Source of the DNA: Oscillibacter valericigenes
Lineage (GTDB): Bacteria; Bacillota; Clostridia; Oscillospirales; Oscillospiraceae
Assembly: GCF_021531915.1 (NCBI RefSeq)
Contig: NZ_JAFBIV010000001.1
Location: 186,001 to 250,000 of the forward strand
Length of the DNA stretch: 64,000 bases
Direction: 5' to 3'
Part shown: positions 34,306-45,588 of the stretch, one piece after another
Layout of the letters: every line of letters begins with the position of its first letter
Numbering within the stretch: the first letter of the stretch is position 1
The notes under the pieces: model-generated
Database searches by the model: none
Seen by the model: the letters and a program-made list of their open reading frames with translations, nothing else
What the model was told of the DNA's origin: nothing
Program-made: the position numbers and the translations under genes

Positions 34306-34351
34306 CCCAACAGGAAAAATGCGCATGGGAATTTTGCGGGCGGAAAAACTC

Positions 34352-34380
34352 TTGTGATGGATGGACGGGCGTGATATAAT
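34352..34380 (+). promoter_or_regulatory. Promoter of radC
   Basis: TTGTGA (34352-34357), a 17 bp spacer and TATAAT (34375-34380), 60 bp before the chosen start. Confidence 0.65.
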
Positions 34381-34439
34381 ATGATATTCCAGAAAAATGG
34401 GATTTCAGGCCCTTTCCGAAGAAAAAAGAGGTGGCACAG

Positions 34440-35126
34440 GTGGGCATTCACGACGGGCACAGAGAGAAGATGCGACGCCGTTTTCTCAGCGGCGGACTGG
34501 AGCAGTTCGCGGACCACGAGGCCCTGGAGCTGCTGCTGTACTACGCCATTCCCCGCAGGGATACCAACCCCATCGCCCACGCGCTGATGGACCGCTACGG
34601 CTCCCTCTCCGCCGTGCTGGCGGCCCCGGTGGAGGACCTGCAGAAGGTAGAGGGCATCGGCGAGAGTGCCGCCATCTTACTGAAGCTGGTGCCCCGACTC
34701 TGTGCCAAGGCCCGCCTGGCGGACGCCGACCGGCAGGAGCTGGTGCTGAACACCGCCTCCCGGGCGGGGGCCTACCTGCTGGAACGTTTTTACGGCGAGC
34801 AGAACGAGGTCATCTATCAGCTGTGCCTGGACCGGAAGGGCAAGCTGCTGGCCTGCAAAAAGCTGGGGGAGGGCAACATCGCCTCGGCGGCGCTGGATGT
34901 CCGCAAGCTGGTGGAAAACGCCATCCTGAACTCTGCCAGCTCCGTGGTGCTGGCCCACAACCATCCCAGCGGCGTGGCCAGTCCCTCCGGGGAGGATTAC
35001 GCCGCCACGGACCGGGCCAGGGCTGCCCTGGAGACCATCGGCGTGGCCCTGGCGGACCACATCATCGTGGCCGACGGAGACTTTGTGTCCCTGGCGGAGA
35101 GCGGATACCTGGAAAGAGGTCTCTGA
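34440..35126 (+). CDS. radC: RadC-family JAB/MPN-domain protein
   Basis: A 228-residue protein with an N-terminal helix-hairpin-helix region (KVEGIGESAAILLKL) and a C-terminal JAB/MPN+ metalloprotease-like domain (HNHPSG, with Ser and Asp further on in SGEDYAATDRAR). The true role is unclear despite the name 'DNA repair protein'. GTG at 34440 (VGIHDGHREKMRRRFL) is chosen, as homologues begin with GIHxGHR and AAGAGG lies upstream; GTG at 34431 is an alternative. Confidence 0.9.
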   Translation: MGIHDGHREKMRRRFLSGGLEQFADHEALELLLYYAIPRRDTNPIAHALMDRYGSLSAVLAAPVEDLQKVEGIGESAAILLKLVPRLCAKARLADADRQELVLNTASRAGAYLLERFYGEQNEVIYQLCLDRKGKLLACKKLGEGNIASAALDVRKLVENAILNSASSVVLAHNHPSGVASPSGEDYAATDRARAALETIGVALADHIIVADGDFVSLAESGYLERGL

Positions 35127-35130
35127 TATA

Positions 35131-35144
35131 GAACAAATGTTTGC
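35131..35144 (+). promoter_or_regulatory. LexA (SOS) box of uvrB
   Basis: GAACAAATGTTTGC fits the Firmicute LexA consensus CGAACRNRYGTTYC except at its ends. It overlaps the -35 hexamer of the uvrB promoter, so LexA binding would block RNA polymerase. Confidence 0.78.
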
Positions 35145-35169
35145 AAATGGGTATCGTTTGTGATAGAAT
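35141..35169 (+). promoter_or_regulatory. Promoter of uvrB
   Basis: TTGCAA (35141-35146), a 17 bp spacer and TAGAAT (35164-35169), 35 bp before the ATG. Confidence 0.75.
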
Positions 35170-35203
35170 CATCCTATTCTGATTGTCATATTTGGAGCGT
35201 GCC

Positions 35204-37174
35204 ATGCCGAAATTTGAAGTGGTTTCTGAATACGCCCCCTCGGGTGACCAGCCCCAGGCCATCGCGGCCCTGGCGGAGGGCATTGAGAACGGCCTGAAGG
35301 AGCAGGTGCTGCTGGGCGTTACCGGCTCCGGCAAGACCTTCACCATGGCCAAGGTCATCGAGGCCGTCCAGCGGCCCACCCTGGTGCTGGCCCACAACAA
35401 GACCCTGGCGGCCCAGCTCTGCGCGGAGTTCAAAGAGTTCTTTCCCAACAACGCCGTGGAATACTTCGTCAGCTACTACGACTACTACCAGCCCGAGGCC
35501 TATATCCCCCACACCGATACCTATATCGCCAAGGACGCCTCTACCAACGAGGAGATCGACCGCCTGCGGCTCAGCGCCACCTGCGCCCTTCTGGAGCGGC
35601 GGGATGTCATCGTGGTGTCCTCCGTCTCCTGCATCTACGGCCTGGGCGAGCCGGACGACTTCGCCAAGATGGTGGTGTCCCTCCGCGTGGGCGCCGAGTG
35701 GGACCGGGACGAGCTGCTGCGCCGCCTGGTGGAGATCCGCTACGAGCGCAACGACATCGCCTTCGAGCGGAACATGTTCCGTGTCCGGGGCGACACCGTT
35801 GAAATTTACCCCGCCTACTATAAGGACCACGCCATCCGGGTGGAGTTCTTCGGGGACGAGATCGACCGCATCTCCGACTTCAACCCCATCACCGGCTCCG
35901 TGAACCGGGTGCTGAACCACATCGCCATCTACCCCGCCAGCCATTACGTCACCACCAAGGACAAGATGGACCGGGCCATCGGGGAAATTCGCAAAGAGAT
36001 GGAGGAACAGGTCAAATACTTTACGGACAACGACCAGCTGGTGGAGGCCCAGCGCATCCGCCAGCGGACGGAGTACGACATGGAGATGATGGCGGAGCTG
36101 GGCTACTGCTCCGGCATCGAGAACTACTCCCGCATCATCTCCGAACGCCCCGCCGGGTCGGCCCCCATGACATTGCTGGACTTTTTCCCCGACGATTTCC
36201 TGCTGTTCGTGGACGAGAGCCACGTCACTTTGCCCCAGGTGCGGGCCATGTACAACGGCGACCACGCCCGGAAAGACAGCCTGGTCAGGTACGGCTTCCG
36301 CCTGCCCTGCGCCTACGACAACCGCCCCCTGAAATTCGAGGAATTCGAGGAGCGCATCGGCCAGGCCGTGTTCGTCTCCGCCACCCCCGGCCCCTACGAG
36401 CGGGAGCGGGCGGACCAGGTGGTGGAGCAGGTCATCCGCCCCACGGGCCTGCTGGACCCCCGGGTGGAGGTCCGGCCTGTCACCGGACAGATCGACGACC
36501 TGATGGACGAGATCCGCGCCCGTGCCGCCAAGAACGAGCGGGTGCTGGTGACCACCCTGACCAAGAAGATGGCGGAGGACCTGACGGAGTTCTTCAAAAA
36601 CGCGGGCATCCGGGTGCGGTATATGCACTCCGACGTCCAGACCATCGAGCGCATGGAGATCATCCGGGACCTGCGCCTGGGGGAGTTCGACGTGCTGGTG
36701 GGCATCAACCTGCTGCGGGAGGGCCTGGACCTGCCGGAGGTGTCCCTTGTGGCCATCCTGGACGCCGACAAGGAGGGCTTCCTCCGCTCTGAGACATCCC
36801 TCATCCAGACCATCGGCCGCGCCGCCCGAAACGCCGAGGGCCTGGTGATCATGTATGCCGACGAGATCACCCCCTCCATGCGGGCGGCCATGGACGAGAC
36901 GGAGCGCCGCCGGACGATCCAGGACAACTTCAACAAGGAGCACGGCATCGTCCCCAGGACCATCATCAAGGGCGTCCGGGAGGTGCTGGAGATTTCCAAG
37001 ACAGCAGAGGGCGACACCGGCGGCAAGGGCAAACGGCGCAAGCTCTCCGACCAGGAGCGGGCCGCCGAGATCGCCAGGTTGGAAAAGGAAATGAAGGAAG
37101 CGGCGAAAATGCTGGAGTTTGAATATGCTGCTGTCCTGCGTGACCGCATTATCGAGCTGAGAGGGGAAAAGTAG
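35204..37174 (+). CDS. uvrB: Excinuclease ABC subunit B
   Basis: The damage-verification helicase of nucleotide excision repair. It has Walker A GVTGSGKT, the beta-hairpin region [12 protein letters not shown], motif [15 protein letters not shown] near motif VI, and the C-terminal UVR domain ([17 protein letters not shown]) that binds UvrC. At 656 residues from the ATG at 35204 (RBS TTGGAG) it is full length. A second copy of its last 21 codons lies at 37319-37384, after a hairpin-rich spacer. uvrA is about 3 kb away, with unrelated genes between. Confidence 0.97.
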   Translation: MPKFEVVSEYAPSGDQPQAIAALAEGIENGLKEQVLLGVTGSGKTFTMAKVIEAVQRPTLVLAHNKTLAAQLCAEFKEFFPNNAVEYFVSYYDYYQPEAYIPHTDTYIAKDASTNEEIDRLRLSATCALLERRDVIVVSSVSCIYGLGEPDDFAKMVVSLRVGAEWDRDELLRRLVEIRYERNDIAFERNMFRVRGDTVEIYPAYYKDHAIRVEFFGDEIDRISDFNPITGSVNRVLNHIAIYPASHYVTTKDKMDRAIGEIRKEMEEQVKYFTDNDQLVEAQRIRQRTEYDMEMMAELGYCSGIENYSRIISERPAGSAPMTLLDFFPDDFLLFVDESHVTLPQVRAMYNGDHARKDSLVRYGFRLPCAYDNRPLKFEEFEERIGQAVFVSATPGPYERERADQVVEQVIRPTGLLDPRVEVRPVTGQIDDLMDEIRARAAKNERVLVTTLTKKMAEDLTEFFKNAGIRVRYMHSDVQTIERMEIIRDLRLGEFDVLVGINLLREGLDLPEVSLVAILDADKEGFLRSETSLIQTIGRAARNAEGLVIMYADEITPSMRAAMDETERRRTIQDNFNKEHGIVPRTIIKGVREVLEISKTAEGDTGGKGKRRKLSDQERAAEIARLEKEMKEAAKMLEFEYAAVLRDRIIELRGEK

Positions 37175-37318
37175 CTTCCTTCATTTCTAATACAATCAAA
37201 CGATAAGGGCTCCCGCGCGAGCCCAACGAAGTGGGTCGCGTGGGAAAAGGAGCGGCAACGAAATGAGAGAGCTTTCGGCGCAGCCGGAAGCGAAGGATAT
37301 GGAGCTTGCCGCGACGCA
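37175..37318 (+). repeat. Hairpin-rich spacer between two copies of the uvrB 3' end
   Basis: 144 bp with two strong foldbacks: 37212-37244 (CCCGCGCGA-G-CCCA / TGGG-TCGCGTGGG, 13 pairs) and 37252-37312 (GCGGCAA / TTGCCGC enclosing GCTTTCGGC-GCA-GCCGGAAGC). No ORF. It lies exactly between uvrB and the duplicated uvrB tail. Confidence 0.65.
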
Positions 37319-37384
37319 ATGCTGGAGTTCAAGTATGCCGCCGTGCTGCGTGACCGCATCATCGAGCTGAGAGGGGAAAAGTGA
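37319..37384 (+). pseudogene. Duplicated 3' end of uvrB
   Basis: 66 bp encoding [21 protein letters not shown] and a stop, about 85% identical in DNA to the true uvrB end at 37109-37174 and with only one amino-acid change (E to K). The stop TGA overlaps the ATG of the transposase gene (TGATG). Most differences are silent, so both copies were under selection for the protein sequence, at least before they came together. Confidence 0.85.
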
Positions 37385-37875
37385 TGCTGCCGGAGCGGAA
37401 GCGTCTGCGCCTGCCGGAGTATGATTACGGGCAGAACGGTGCGTATTTTGTGACATTTTGTACGGAGGGACGCCGTCATTTGCTGGGAACCGTGGGGCGC
37501 GACGACCTCGGCGCGCCGGCGGTGCACCTTTCCCGATGCGGGACCATTGTGGATAGTTATATTCGGTCCATCCCAAAGGCGTATTCCAATGTATGTTTGG
37601 AAAAATATGTGGTCACGCCGAATCATGTTCATTTGATTTTGCGCATTATGGGAAACGGCGCGCCGGGGTCGTCGCTCCCTACGCAATTGTTGTCCCGGAT
37701 GATTGCAGCGGTGAAACGGTTTTCCAACCGGGATGCTGGCATGAATATCTGGAAATCCTCTTTCTACGACCACGTCATCCGGGATGACAACGACTTTCTC
37801 CGCATCTGGACCTACATCGACACCAACCCCGCCAGATGGGCGGAGGACTGCTATGACATGGAGGACGCCCGATGA
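37384..37875 (+). CDS. REP-associated-type transposase (RAYT, IS200-like Y1/HUH family)
   Basis: A 163-residue HUH-fold protein. It shows the family start (YDYGQNGAYFVTFCTEGR), the metal-binding HUH motif TPNHVHLILR, and the C-terminal IWKSSFYDHVIRDDNDF with YIDTNPARW. These are domesticated relatives of IS200/IS605 transposases that process REP-like palindromes. The region where the nucleophilic Tyr usually lies reads AAVKRFSNR, so the catalytic residue is uncertain. RBS GAGAGGGG lies within the duplicated uvrB tail. It overlaps the next gene by 4 bp. Confidence 0.85.
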   Translation: MLPERKRLRLPEYDYGQNGAYFVTFCTEGRRHLLGTVGRDDLGAPAVHLSRCGTIVDSYIRSIPKAYSNVCLEKYVVTPNHVHLILRIMGNGAPGSSLPTQLLSRMIAAVKRFSNRDAGMNIWKSSFYDHVIRDDNDFLRIWTYIDTNPARWAEDCYDMEDAR

Positions 37876-38252
37876 AATACGAATGGCTGGACGACTACCT
37901 CCTGTCCCTCCCGGGGGCGGAGAAGGACTACAAGCCCGAATGGGGCTGGTTCCGCTATATGCTCCGGGGCAAGCTGTTCGCCGCGGTCTGCTCTCCCGGC
38001 CCGGAGCACAAGACTTACGGCGGACACGACCTCATCAACCTGAAATGCGACCCCGCCCGGTCCCAGCTGCTGCGGGCGGCATATCCTGATATTTTACCGG
38101 GCTTCTATTCCGACAAGCGCACCTGGATCGCCTGCTTCCTGGACGGGGAGCTGCCGAATGAGTTGTTGCGGGACTTGTGTGCCGACTCCCACCGACTGGT
38201 TTTGGAAAAGTTGCCCAAATATGTGCAAAGAGAGATCAAAAGCCGTGAGTGA
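37872..38252 (+). CDS. MmcQ/YjbR family protein
   Basis: A 126-residue soluble protein of the MmcQ/YjbR (CyaY-like fold) family: WLDDYLLSLPGAEKDYKPEWGW at the N-terminus, KLFAAVC, the basic/aromatic centre YPDILPGFYSDKRTWIAC, and a C-terminal RDLCADSHRLVLEKLPK that matches the family end. Possible DNA-binding role; not established. The start overlaps the transposase stop (ATGA), so the two are translationally coupled. Confidence 0.85.
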   Translation: MKYEWLDDYLLSLPGAEKDYKPEWGWFRYMLRGKLFAAVCSPGPEHKTYGGHDLINLKCDPARSQLLRAAYPDILPGFYSDKRTWIACFLDGELPNELLRDLCADSHRLVLEKLPKYVQREIKSRE

Positions 38253-39135
38253 GAGAACGCAAACGCAAAAAAAGGCCCCGCTGGGGGCCTGTGCCAGCAT
38301 TCTGCTGAGCGCCGCCCTGTGGGGCATCATCGGCCTGTGGAACCGCCGCCTGATGGCCGGGGGCTTTTCTCCCACGGACATTGTGGTGGTCCGGAATTTC
38401 GGCGGAATGGTGCTGCTGGCAGGCATTTTCGCTGTGAAGGACCGCTCCGTGTTCCGGGTAAAACGGGAGCATCTGAAGTACTTCTTCGGCACCGGCATCG
38501 TCAGCGTGCTGCTGTTCACCGTGTGTTACTTCAACTGCCAGAAGCTGTGCTCCCTGGCGGTGGCGTCCATCCTGCTGTACACGGCGCCGTCCTTTGTGGT
38601 GGTCCTGTCCGCCCTTTTGTGGAAGGAGCCGGTGACGAAAAAGAAGCTGCTGGCTCTGCTGCTGACCCTGGTGGGCTGCGCCCTGGTGTGCGGCCTGTTC
38701 TCCGGCGGCCTGACCGTCACCCTGACCGGCGTGCTGCTGGGCCTGGGGGCCGGGTTCTTCTATGCGCTGTACAGTATCTTCGGCCGCTACGCCCTGGCTC
38801 ATTACAGCTCCATGACCGTCACGGTCTGGACCTTCCTGTTTGCGGGTCCGGCATCTCTGGTGCTGGTGCCCGGCTCCCGGACCCTGGGGCCCGCCCTGGC
38901 CCGGCCGGACATGTGGCTGACGGCGGCGGGGCTGGTGGTGTTCTCCACCGTGCTGCCCTACATCTTTTATACCAAGGGCCTGAGCCGCGTGGAGGCGGGG
39001 CAGGCCTCCATCATGGCCAGCCTGGAGCCGGTAGTGGCCGCCCTGGCAGGCATCCTGGCTTTTGGCGAGCCGGTAAACGCCGCCACTGTCGCCGGTATCA
39101 TCTGTGTGCTGGCGGGAGTCATCATTCTGAGGTGA
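38245..39135 (+). CDS. EamA/DMT-family exporter
   Basis: A 296-residue membrane protein with about ten helices in two EamA repeats (residues about 10-140 and 155-290). Start GTG at 38245 (VSERTQTQKK) is taken because the hydrophobic part begins shortly after; it overlaps the MmcQ gene by 8 bp. Drug/metabolite transporters of this kind export small amino-acid-like compounds; the substrate is unknown. It ends 5 bp before ybaK. Confidence 0.88.
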   Translation: MSERTQTQKKAPLGACASILLSAALWGIIGLWNRRLMAGGFSPTDIVVVRNFGGMVLLAGIFAVKDRSVFRVKREHLKYFFGTGIVSVLLFTVCYFNCQKLCSLAVASILLYTAPSFVVVLSALLWKEPVTKKKLLALLLTLVGCALVCGLFSGGLTVTLTGVLLGLGAGFFYALYSIFGRYALAHYSSMTVTVWTFLFAGPASLVLVPGSRTLGPALARPDMWLTAAGLVVFSTVLPYIFYTKGLSRVEAGQASIMASLEPVVAALAGILAFGEPVNAATVAGIICVLAGVIILR

Positions 39136-39140
39136 GAAGC

Positions 39141-39629
39141 ATGGCAAAGAAAAAAGAGGAAAAAACCAATGTGATGCGGGTGCTGGAGCAGAAAAACATT
39201 CCCTACACCGCCCACACGTATCCGCCTGACGGCCCCATCGACGGTGTCAGCGTGGCATCCTATCTGGGCCAGGACGTGGAGCAGGTGTTCAAGACCCTGG
39301 TGACAAAAGGCGCCAGCGGAAATTACTATGTATTTGATATCCCCGTGGCGGAAAACCTGGATTTGAAGAAGGCCGCCAGGGCGGTGGGGGAGAAGTCCAT
39401 CGCCATGATCCACCAAAAGGAGCTGCTGCCCCTGACCGGGTATGTCCACGGCGGCTGCAGTCCGGTGGGCATGAAAAAGCAGTTCCCCACCGTGTTCCAT
39501 GAGACGGTGGTGCTGTTCGATACCATCTGCGTCTCCGCCGGAAAGATCGGCGCCCAGGTGGAGGTCTCGCCCCAGGCGCTGCTGGACCTTCTGGGGGCGG
39601 AGACGGCGGATATTGTTGTGGAGCAGTGA
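39141..39629 (+). CDS. ybaK: Cys-tRNA(Pro)/Cys-tRNA(Cys) deacylase, YbaK/EbsC type
   Basis: It hydrolyses mischarged Cys-tRNA(Pro) in trans. The 162-residue protein has the YbaK editing-domain features: VFKTLVTKG with the catalytic Lys, and GYVHGGCSPVGMKKQFP, the conserved GxxSPxG loop. The preceding sequence gives a moderate RBS (GAGGTGAGAAGC). It is the last gene before the long non-coding repeat upstream of uvrA. Confidence 0.92.
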   Translation: MAKKKEEKTNVMRVLEQKNIPYTAHTYPPDGPIDGVSVASYLGQDVEQVFKTLVTKGASGNYYVFDIPVAENLDLKKAARAVGEKSIAMIHQKELLPLTGYVHGGCSPVGMKKQFPTVFHETVVLFDTICVSAGKIGAQVEVSPQALLDLLGAETADIVVEQ

Positions 39630-40231
39630 CAGATGTGTTCCGCTGCGGGCGGGGACCGTGAACGGCGCCGCCTTGCGGCACGGGAATGCGCCCCCATTTC
39701 TCTCTTGAAGAGAGAAACGGCTGCGCCCGGTCAAAGAGAGACGCAGGGGAACCCTTTCGATTGGGTTCCCCCACACCCCCTCCTGAACGACACAGACCAG
39801 GGGGCCTGCGAGCCCCCTATTCTGGACTACACCCCCGGGGTGTTCTACCGTACTTTCCCGACCATGCTGCAACAGGAGTGCGGAAAGAGAAGCAGGGCCA
39901 TACGACAACCACCTACGAAAGCCGCACCCATGTCATCAGATGCGGGGAAGCACCATCTCTATTCCCACAGACTTGGGTGCACCCGGTAGGAGACCATCGA
40001 TTTACAGGGGCACCGTCTCGCTCGACCCCCGTTTTGCCCAAACCTGACCGAAGGGAAGGATTTGGGCCTTAGCGCCTTTTCTTTTGGACCGTGAACGGCC
40101 CGTTTCCTTTTCGGCAAGACCGAAAAGAAAATGGGGGGTTCATTTCCTCGTCCCCCCGAGGGGGGACACCCCCGCACCCGCCTGCCCGGCGGTCAACACT
40201 GCATCTTGTAAAAAAGGAGAACCCTTCGTCT
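39630..40231 (+). repeat. Long non-coding repeat, copy 1 (upstream of uvrA)
   Basis: About 600 bp without a credible gene. Three blocks are shared, in the same order and orientation, with 43058-43652. Block A (39768-39839) contains CCAGGGGGCCTGCG and TATTCTGGACTACACCCCCG; block B (39977-40015) has GCACCCGGTAGGAGA and GGGCACCG; block C (40070-40146) has AGCGCCTTTTCTTTT and TTCGGCAAGACCGAAAAG. Several hairpins lie inside (GGGGAACCC/GGGTTCCCC; AGGGGGC/GCCCCCT). The uvrA RBS and start follow. Confidence 0.75.
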
Positions 40232-43057
<2,826 letters not shown>

Positions 43058-43652
43058 CGACGGAACTACGCTGCACTTCCCCCATCATGCCGTAGGGGCG
43101 GATATCATCCGCCCGTGGGGAGGAGGGGGAGATGTCTTTGGCGCAAAGACACCTCCCCCTGCGACCCCGACCAGAAACGTGGGGGGATTCCGAATTTCCC
43201 CCCACACCCCCTTGAAACGGCCAGACCAGGGGGCCTGCGGACCCCCTATTCTGGACTACACCCCCGGGAACGGCAGCGCGTAGCGAAGCGGAACGCGCGG
43301 GGCCAGAAGGACAGGCCTTGCGTCAAGCACCCCGAAAGTAAGTCTGCAGTTCCGACTTGCGGCGGCGGGGTATCTCTGTTTCGCTAATGTTAGGCGCACC
43401 CGGTAGGAGACTATCAAATGACATGGGCACCGGCCACGACGACTCCCGTATTTGCGGTCAACTTGACACACTTGTGTCAAGTTGATCCGCTCAAGCGCCT
43501 TTCTTTTCCACCGCTGCGGCGGCGACTTTTCTTTCGGCAAGACGAAAGAAAAGTGGGGGCCGCATTCCCGCACCGCAAAGCGGCACACCCCCCGTCCTCT
43601 GGTCAGGGGACACCCAATCTATTGCTTAACAAAAGAAAGTTGAGGATCACCT
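43058..43652 (+). repeat. Long non-coding repeat, copy 2 (between uvrA and era)
   Basis: About 595 bp. It shares blocks A (43198-43268), B (43393-43432) and C (43494-43572) with the copy upstream of uvrA, while the sequence between the blocks differs. It also contains a REP-like palindrome, GGGCGGATATCATCCGCCC (43096-43114), and a long hairpin at 43124-43160 (AGGGGGAG-TGTCTTTG / CAAAGACA-CTCCCCCT). There is also a palindrome AACTTGACAC/GTGTCAAGTT near 43460. I see no gene. Confidence 0.75.
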
Positions 43653-44552
43653 ATGTCTGACATCAAAAACGTTGCTATGATCACCGTCTGCGGCCGCCCC
43701 AACGTGGGCAAATCCAGCCTGACCAACGCCCTGGTGGGCGAAAAGGTCGCCATCGTCTCCAACAAGGCCCAGACCACCCGGAACCGCATTTACGGCGTGG
43801 TGAACCGGGAGGACACCCAGTATATCCTGCTGGACACCCCCGGCCTCCACAAGCCCAAGTCCGCTTTGGGGGACTATATGGTGAAGGTGGTCACCTCCAG
43901 CCTGTCCGATGTGGACTGTGCGCTGCTGCTGGTGGAGCCCATCCCCCATGTGGGCGCCCCGGAGCTGGCCCTCATTGAGCGCATCAAGGAGGAGCACCTG
44001 CCCGCCATCCTCTGCATCAACAAGATCGACACTGTGGAGCCGGCGGAGCTGCTGCCGGTCATCGCCGCCTATAACGAGGCCTGGGACGGCTTCGACGCCA
44101 TCATTCCCATCTCCGCCCACAGCGGCAGCGGCCTGGACGACCTGATGCAGGAACTGCGGAAGTACGCCAGTGAGGGACCCCAGCTGTTCCCCGACGGTCA
44201 GACCAGCGACCAGCCGGAGCGGCAGGTGGTGGGCGAGATCGTCCGGGAAAAGCTGCTGCTGTGCCTGGACAAGGAAATTCCTCACGGCACCGCCGTGGAG
44301 ATCACGAAGTTCTCCGAGCGGGATTCCGGCGTCATCGACGTGGACGCCACCATCTACTGCGAAAAGGCCAGCCACAAGGGCATCATCATCGGCAAGCAGG
44401 GTGCAATGCTGAAGAAGATCAGCACCCTGGCCCGCCACGACATCGAAAAGTTCATGGGCACCAAGGTCTATCTGGAGACATGGGTGAAAGTGAAAGAGAA
44501 TTGGCGCGACAATGTGAACTACGTCCGCAGCTTCGGCTATAACGACGACTGA
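43653..44552 (+). CDS. era: GTPase Era
   Basis: An essential GTPase that binds 16S rRNA 3' ends in 30S assembly. G1 GRPNVGKSS, G2 with TTRNRI, G3 DTPGLHKP, G4 NKID and G5 SAHSG are all present, followed by the C-terminal KH domain (GIIIGKQGAMLKKI). The length of 299 is standard. GAGG lies upstream of the ATG. Followed by yqzL and recO in the usual Firmicute order. Confidence 0.97.
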   Translation: MSDIKNVAMITVCGRPNVGKSSLTNALVGEKVAIVSNKAQTTRNRIYGVVNREDTQYILLDTPGLHKPKSALGDYMVKVVTSSLSDVDCALLLVEPIPHVGAPELALIERIKEEHLPAILCINKIDTVEPAELLPVIAAYNEAWDGFDAIIPISAHSGSGLDDLMQELRKYASEGPQLFPDGQTSDQPERQVVGEIVREKLLLCLDKEIPHGTAVEITKFSERDSGVIDVDATIYCEKASHKGIIIGKQGAMLKKISTLARHDIEKFMGTKVYLETWVKVKENWRDNVNYVRSFGYNDD

Positions 44553-44612
44553 TTTTTCCAGCCATAAACATTCGACTTTCTTCGCAGACTATCCGTAAAG
44601 GAGGTCTGCGCC

Positions 44613-44723
44613 ATGGAAGCCGAGCCCTTTTGGGAATTATTCTGCATGACCGGGGAGCCGTTGGCCTATATGCTCTACCGGAAACTGGAGGAGGGAGGAG
44701 ACCAGCTTCCGCCCATCCTCTGA
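44613..44723 (+). CDS. yqzL: YqzL-like small protein
   Basis: A 36-residue protein, starting MEAEPFWELFCMTGEPLAY. The aromatic F-W-x-L-F-x-x-T-G-x-x-x-x-Y core matches the YqzL family, found precisely between era and recO in Firmicutes. AAGGAGG precedes the ATG at optimal distance, which supports real translation. Function unknown. Confidence 0.82.
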   Translation: MEAEPFWELFCMTGEPLAYMLYRKLEEGGDQLPPIL

Positions 44724-44763
44724 TTCACGGGGGCGCTGCCCCCGTACATAAGGTGGTGAACGC

Positions 44764-45540
44764 ATGGCGGGAACGCCTTACATCGTGCTCCGGGGCGTCG
44801 TGCTCCGGGAAACCGAAACGAAGGAAGCGGACAAAATTCTGACCCTCCTGACGGCGGAGCGGGGGAAGCTCTCCGTCATCGCCCGGGGCGTCCGGCGGAA
44901 AAGCTGCCGCTACGCCGCCTGCGCCCAGCCCCTGGTGTGGTCCGAGTGGACCCTCTATCAGAAGGGCGATTGGTACTACGCCAACGAGGGCTCCACGGTG
45001 GAGCTGTTCAAGGGCCTACGGGATGACCTGGACGCCATGGCCCTGGGCTTCTACTTCGCGGAGCTGACGGAAGCCGTCACCAGTGAGGAGACTCCGGCGC
45101 CGGAGCTGACCCGCCATCTGCTGAACGGGCTGTATGCCCTTTCCACTTTACACAAGCCCCCCGCCCTGGTGAAGGCGGCCTTCGAATTGAAGCTGCTGTG
45201 CCTGGCGGGCTACGAGCCCCTGGTGGACGCCTGCGCCTACTGCGGCTGTCCCGACCCGGAGCAGCCCCTGCTGGATGTGGTCCAGGGGGTCCTGCGGTGC
45301 CGGAACTGCGGTGTGAAGGAAAGTGCCTTGTCCATGCCCCTGTGCCGGGATTCTCTGCTGGCCCTGCGGCATATCGTGTACGGCGACCCCAAGCGGCTGT
45401 ACTCGTTTACCTTGGGGGCGGAGGCCCTGCGGCTCCTGTCCGCTGCGGCGGAGTCTTTCGCCGCCGCCCAGCTGGAGCGGGGCTTCAAGACCCTGGACTT
45501 CTACAAGAGCCTCCAGCCGGTGGAATTGCCGTCGAAATGA
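44764..45540 (+). CDS. recO: DNA repair protein RecO
   Basis: It loads RecA together with RecR in gap repair. The N-terminal OB fold (VLRGVVLRETETKEADKILTL, GVRRKSCRYAACAQPL) and the C-terminal zinc cysteines (CAYCGCPDPEQ ... CRNCG) are visible. At 258 residues it is standard. RBS AAGGTGG precedes the ATG. It belongs to the era-yqzL-recO cluster. Confidence 0.94.
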   Translation: MAGTPYIVLRGVVLRETETKEADKILTLLTAERGKLSVIARGVRRKSCRYAACAQPLVWSEWTLYQKGDWYYANEGSTVELFKGLRDDLDAMALGFYFAELTEAVTSEETPAPELTRHLLNGLYALSTLHKPPALVKAAFELKLLCLAGYEPLVDACAYCGCPDPEQPLLDVVQGVLRCRNCGVKESALSMPLCRDSLLALRHIVYGDPKRLYSFTLGAEALRLLSAAAESFAAAQLERGFKTLDFYKSLQPVELPSK

Positions 45541-45588
45541 GATACATTCTGTATAATACGGTCAAGATTATACGGAAAGGAACGAATT

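Noticed and set aside
37319-37384. Independent small gene encoding a 21-residue peptide
   Set aside because: Its sequence is the UvrB C-terminus with one substitution and lacks a dedicated RBS; a duplicated gene end is the simpler reading.
37175-37875. IS605-type element with TnpB and guide RNA
   Set aside because: Only the HUH transposase is present; no TnpB-like nuclease frame exists nearby, so a guide-RNA nuclease element cannot be claimed.
39630-40231. Protein-coding gene in the region upstream of uvrA
   Set aside because: Open frames are short or run into uvrA without an RBS, and the sequence is dominated by GC-rich hairpins shared with 43058-43652.
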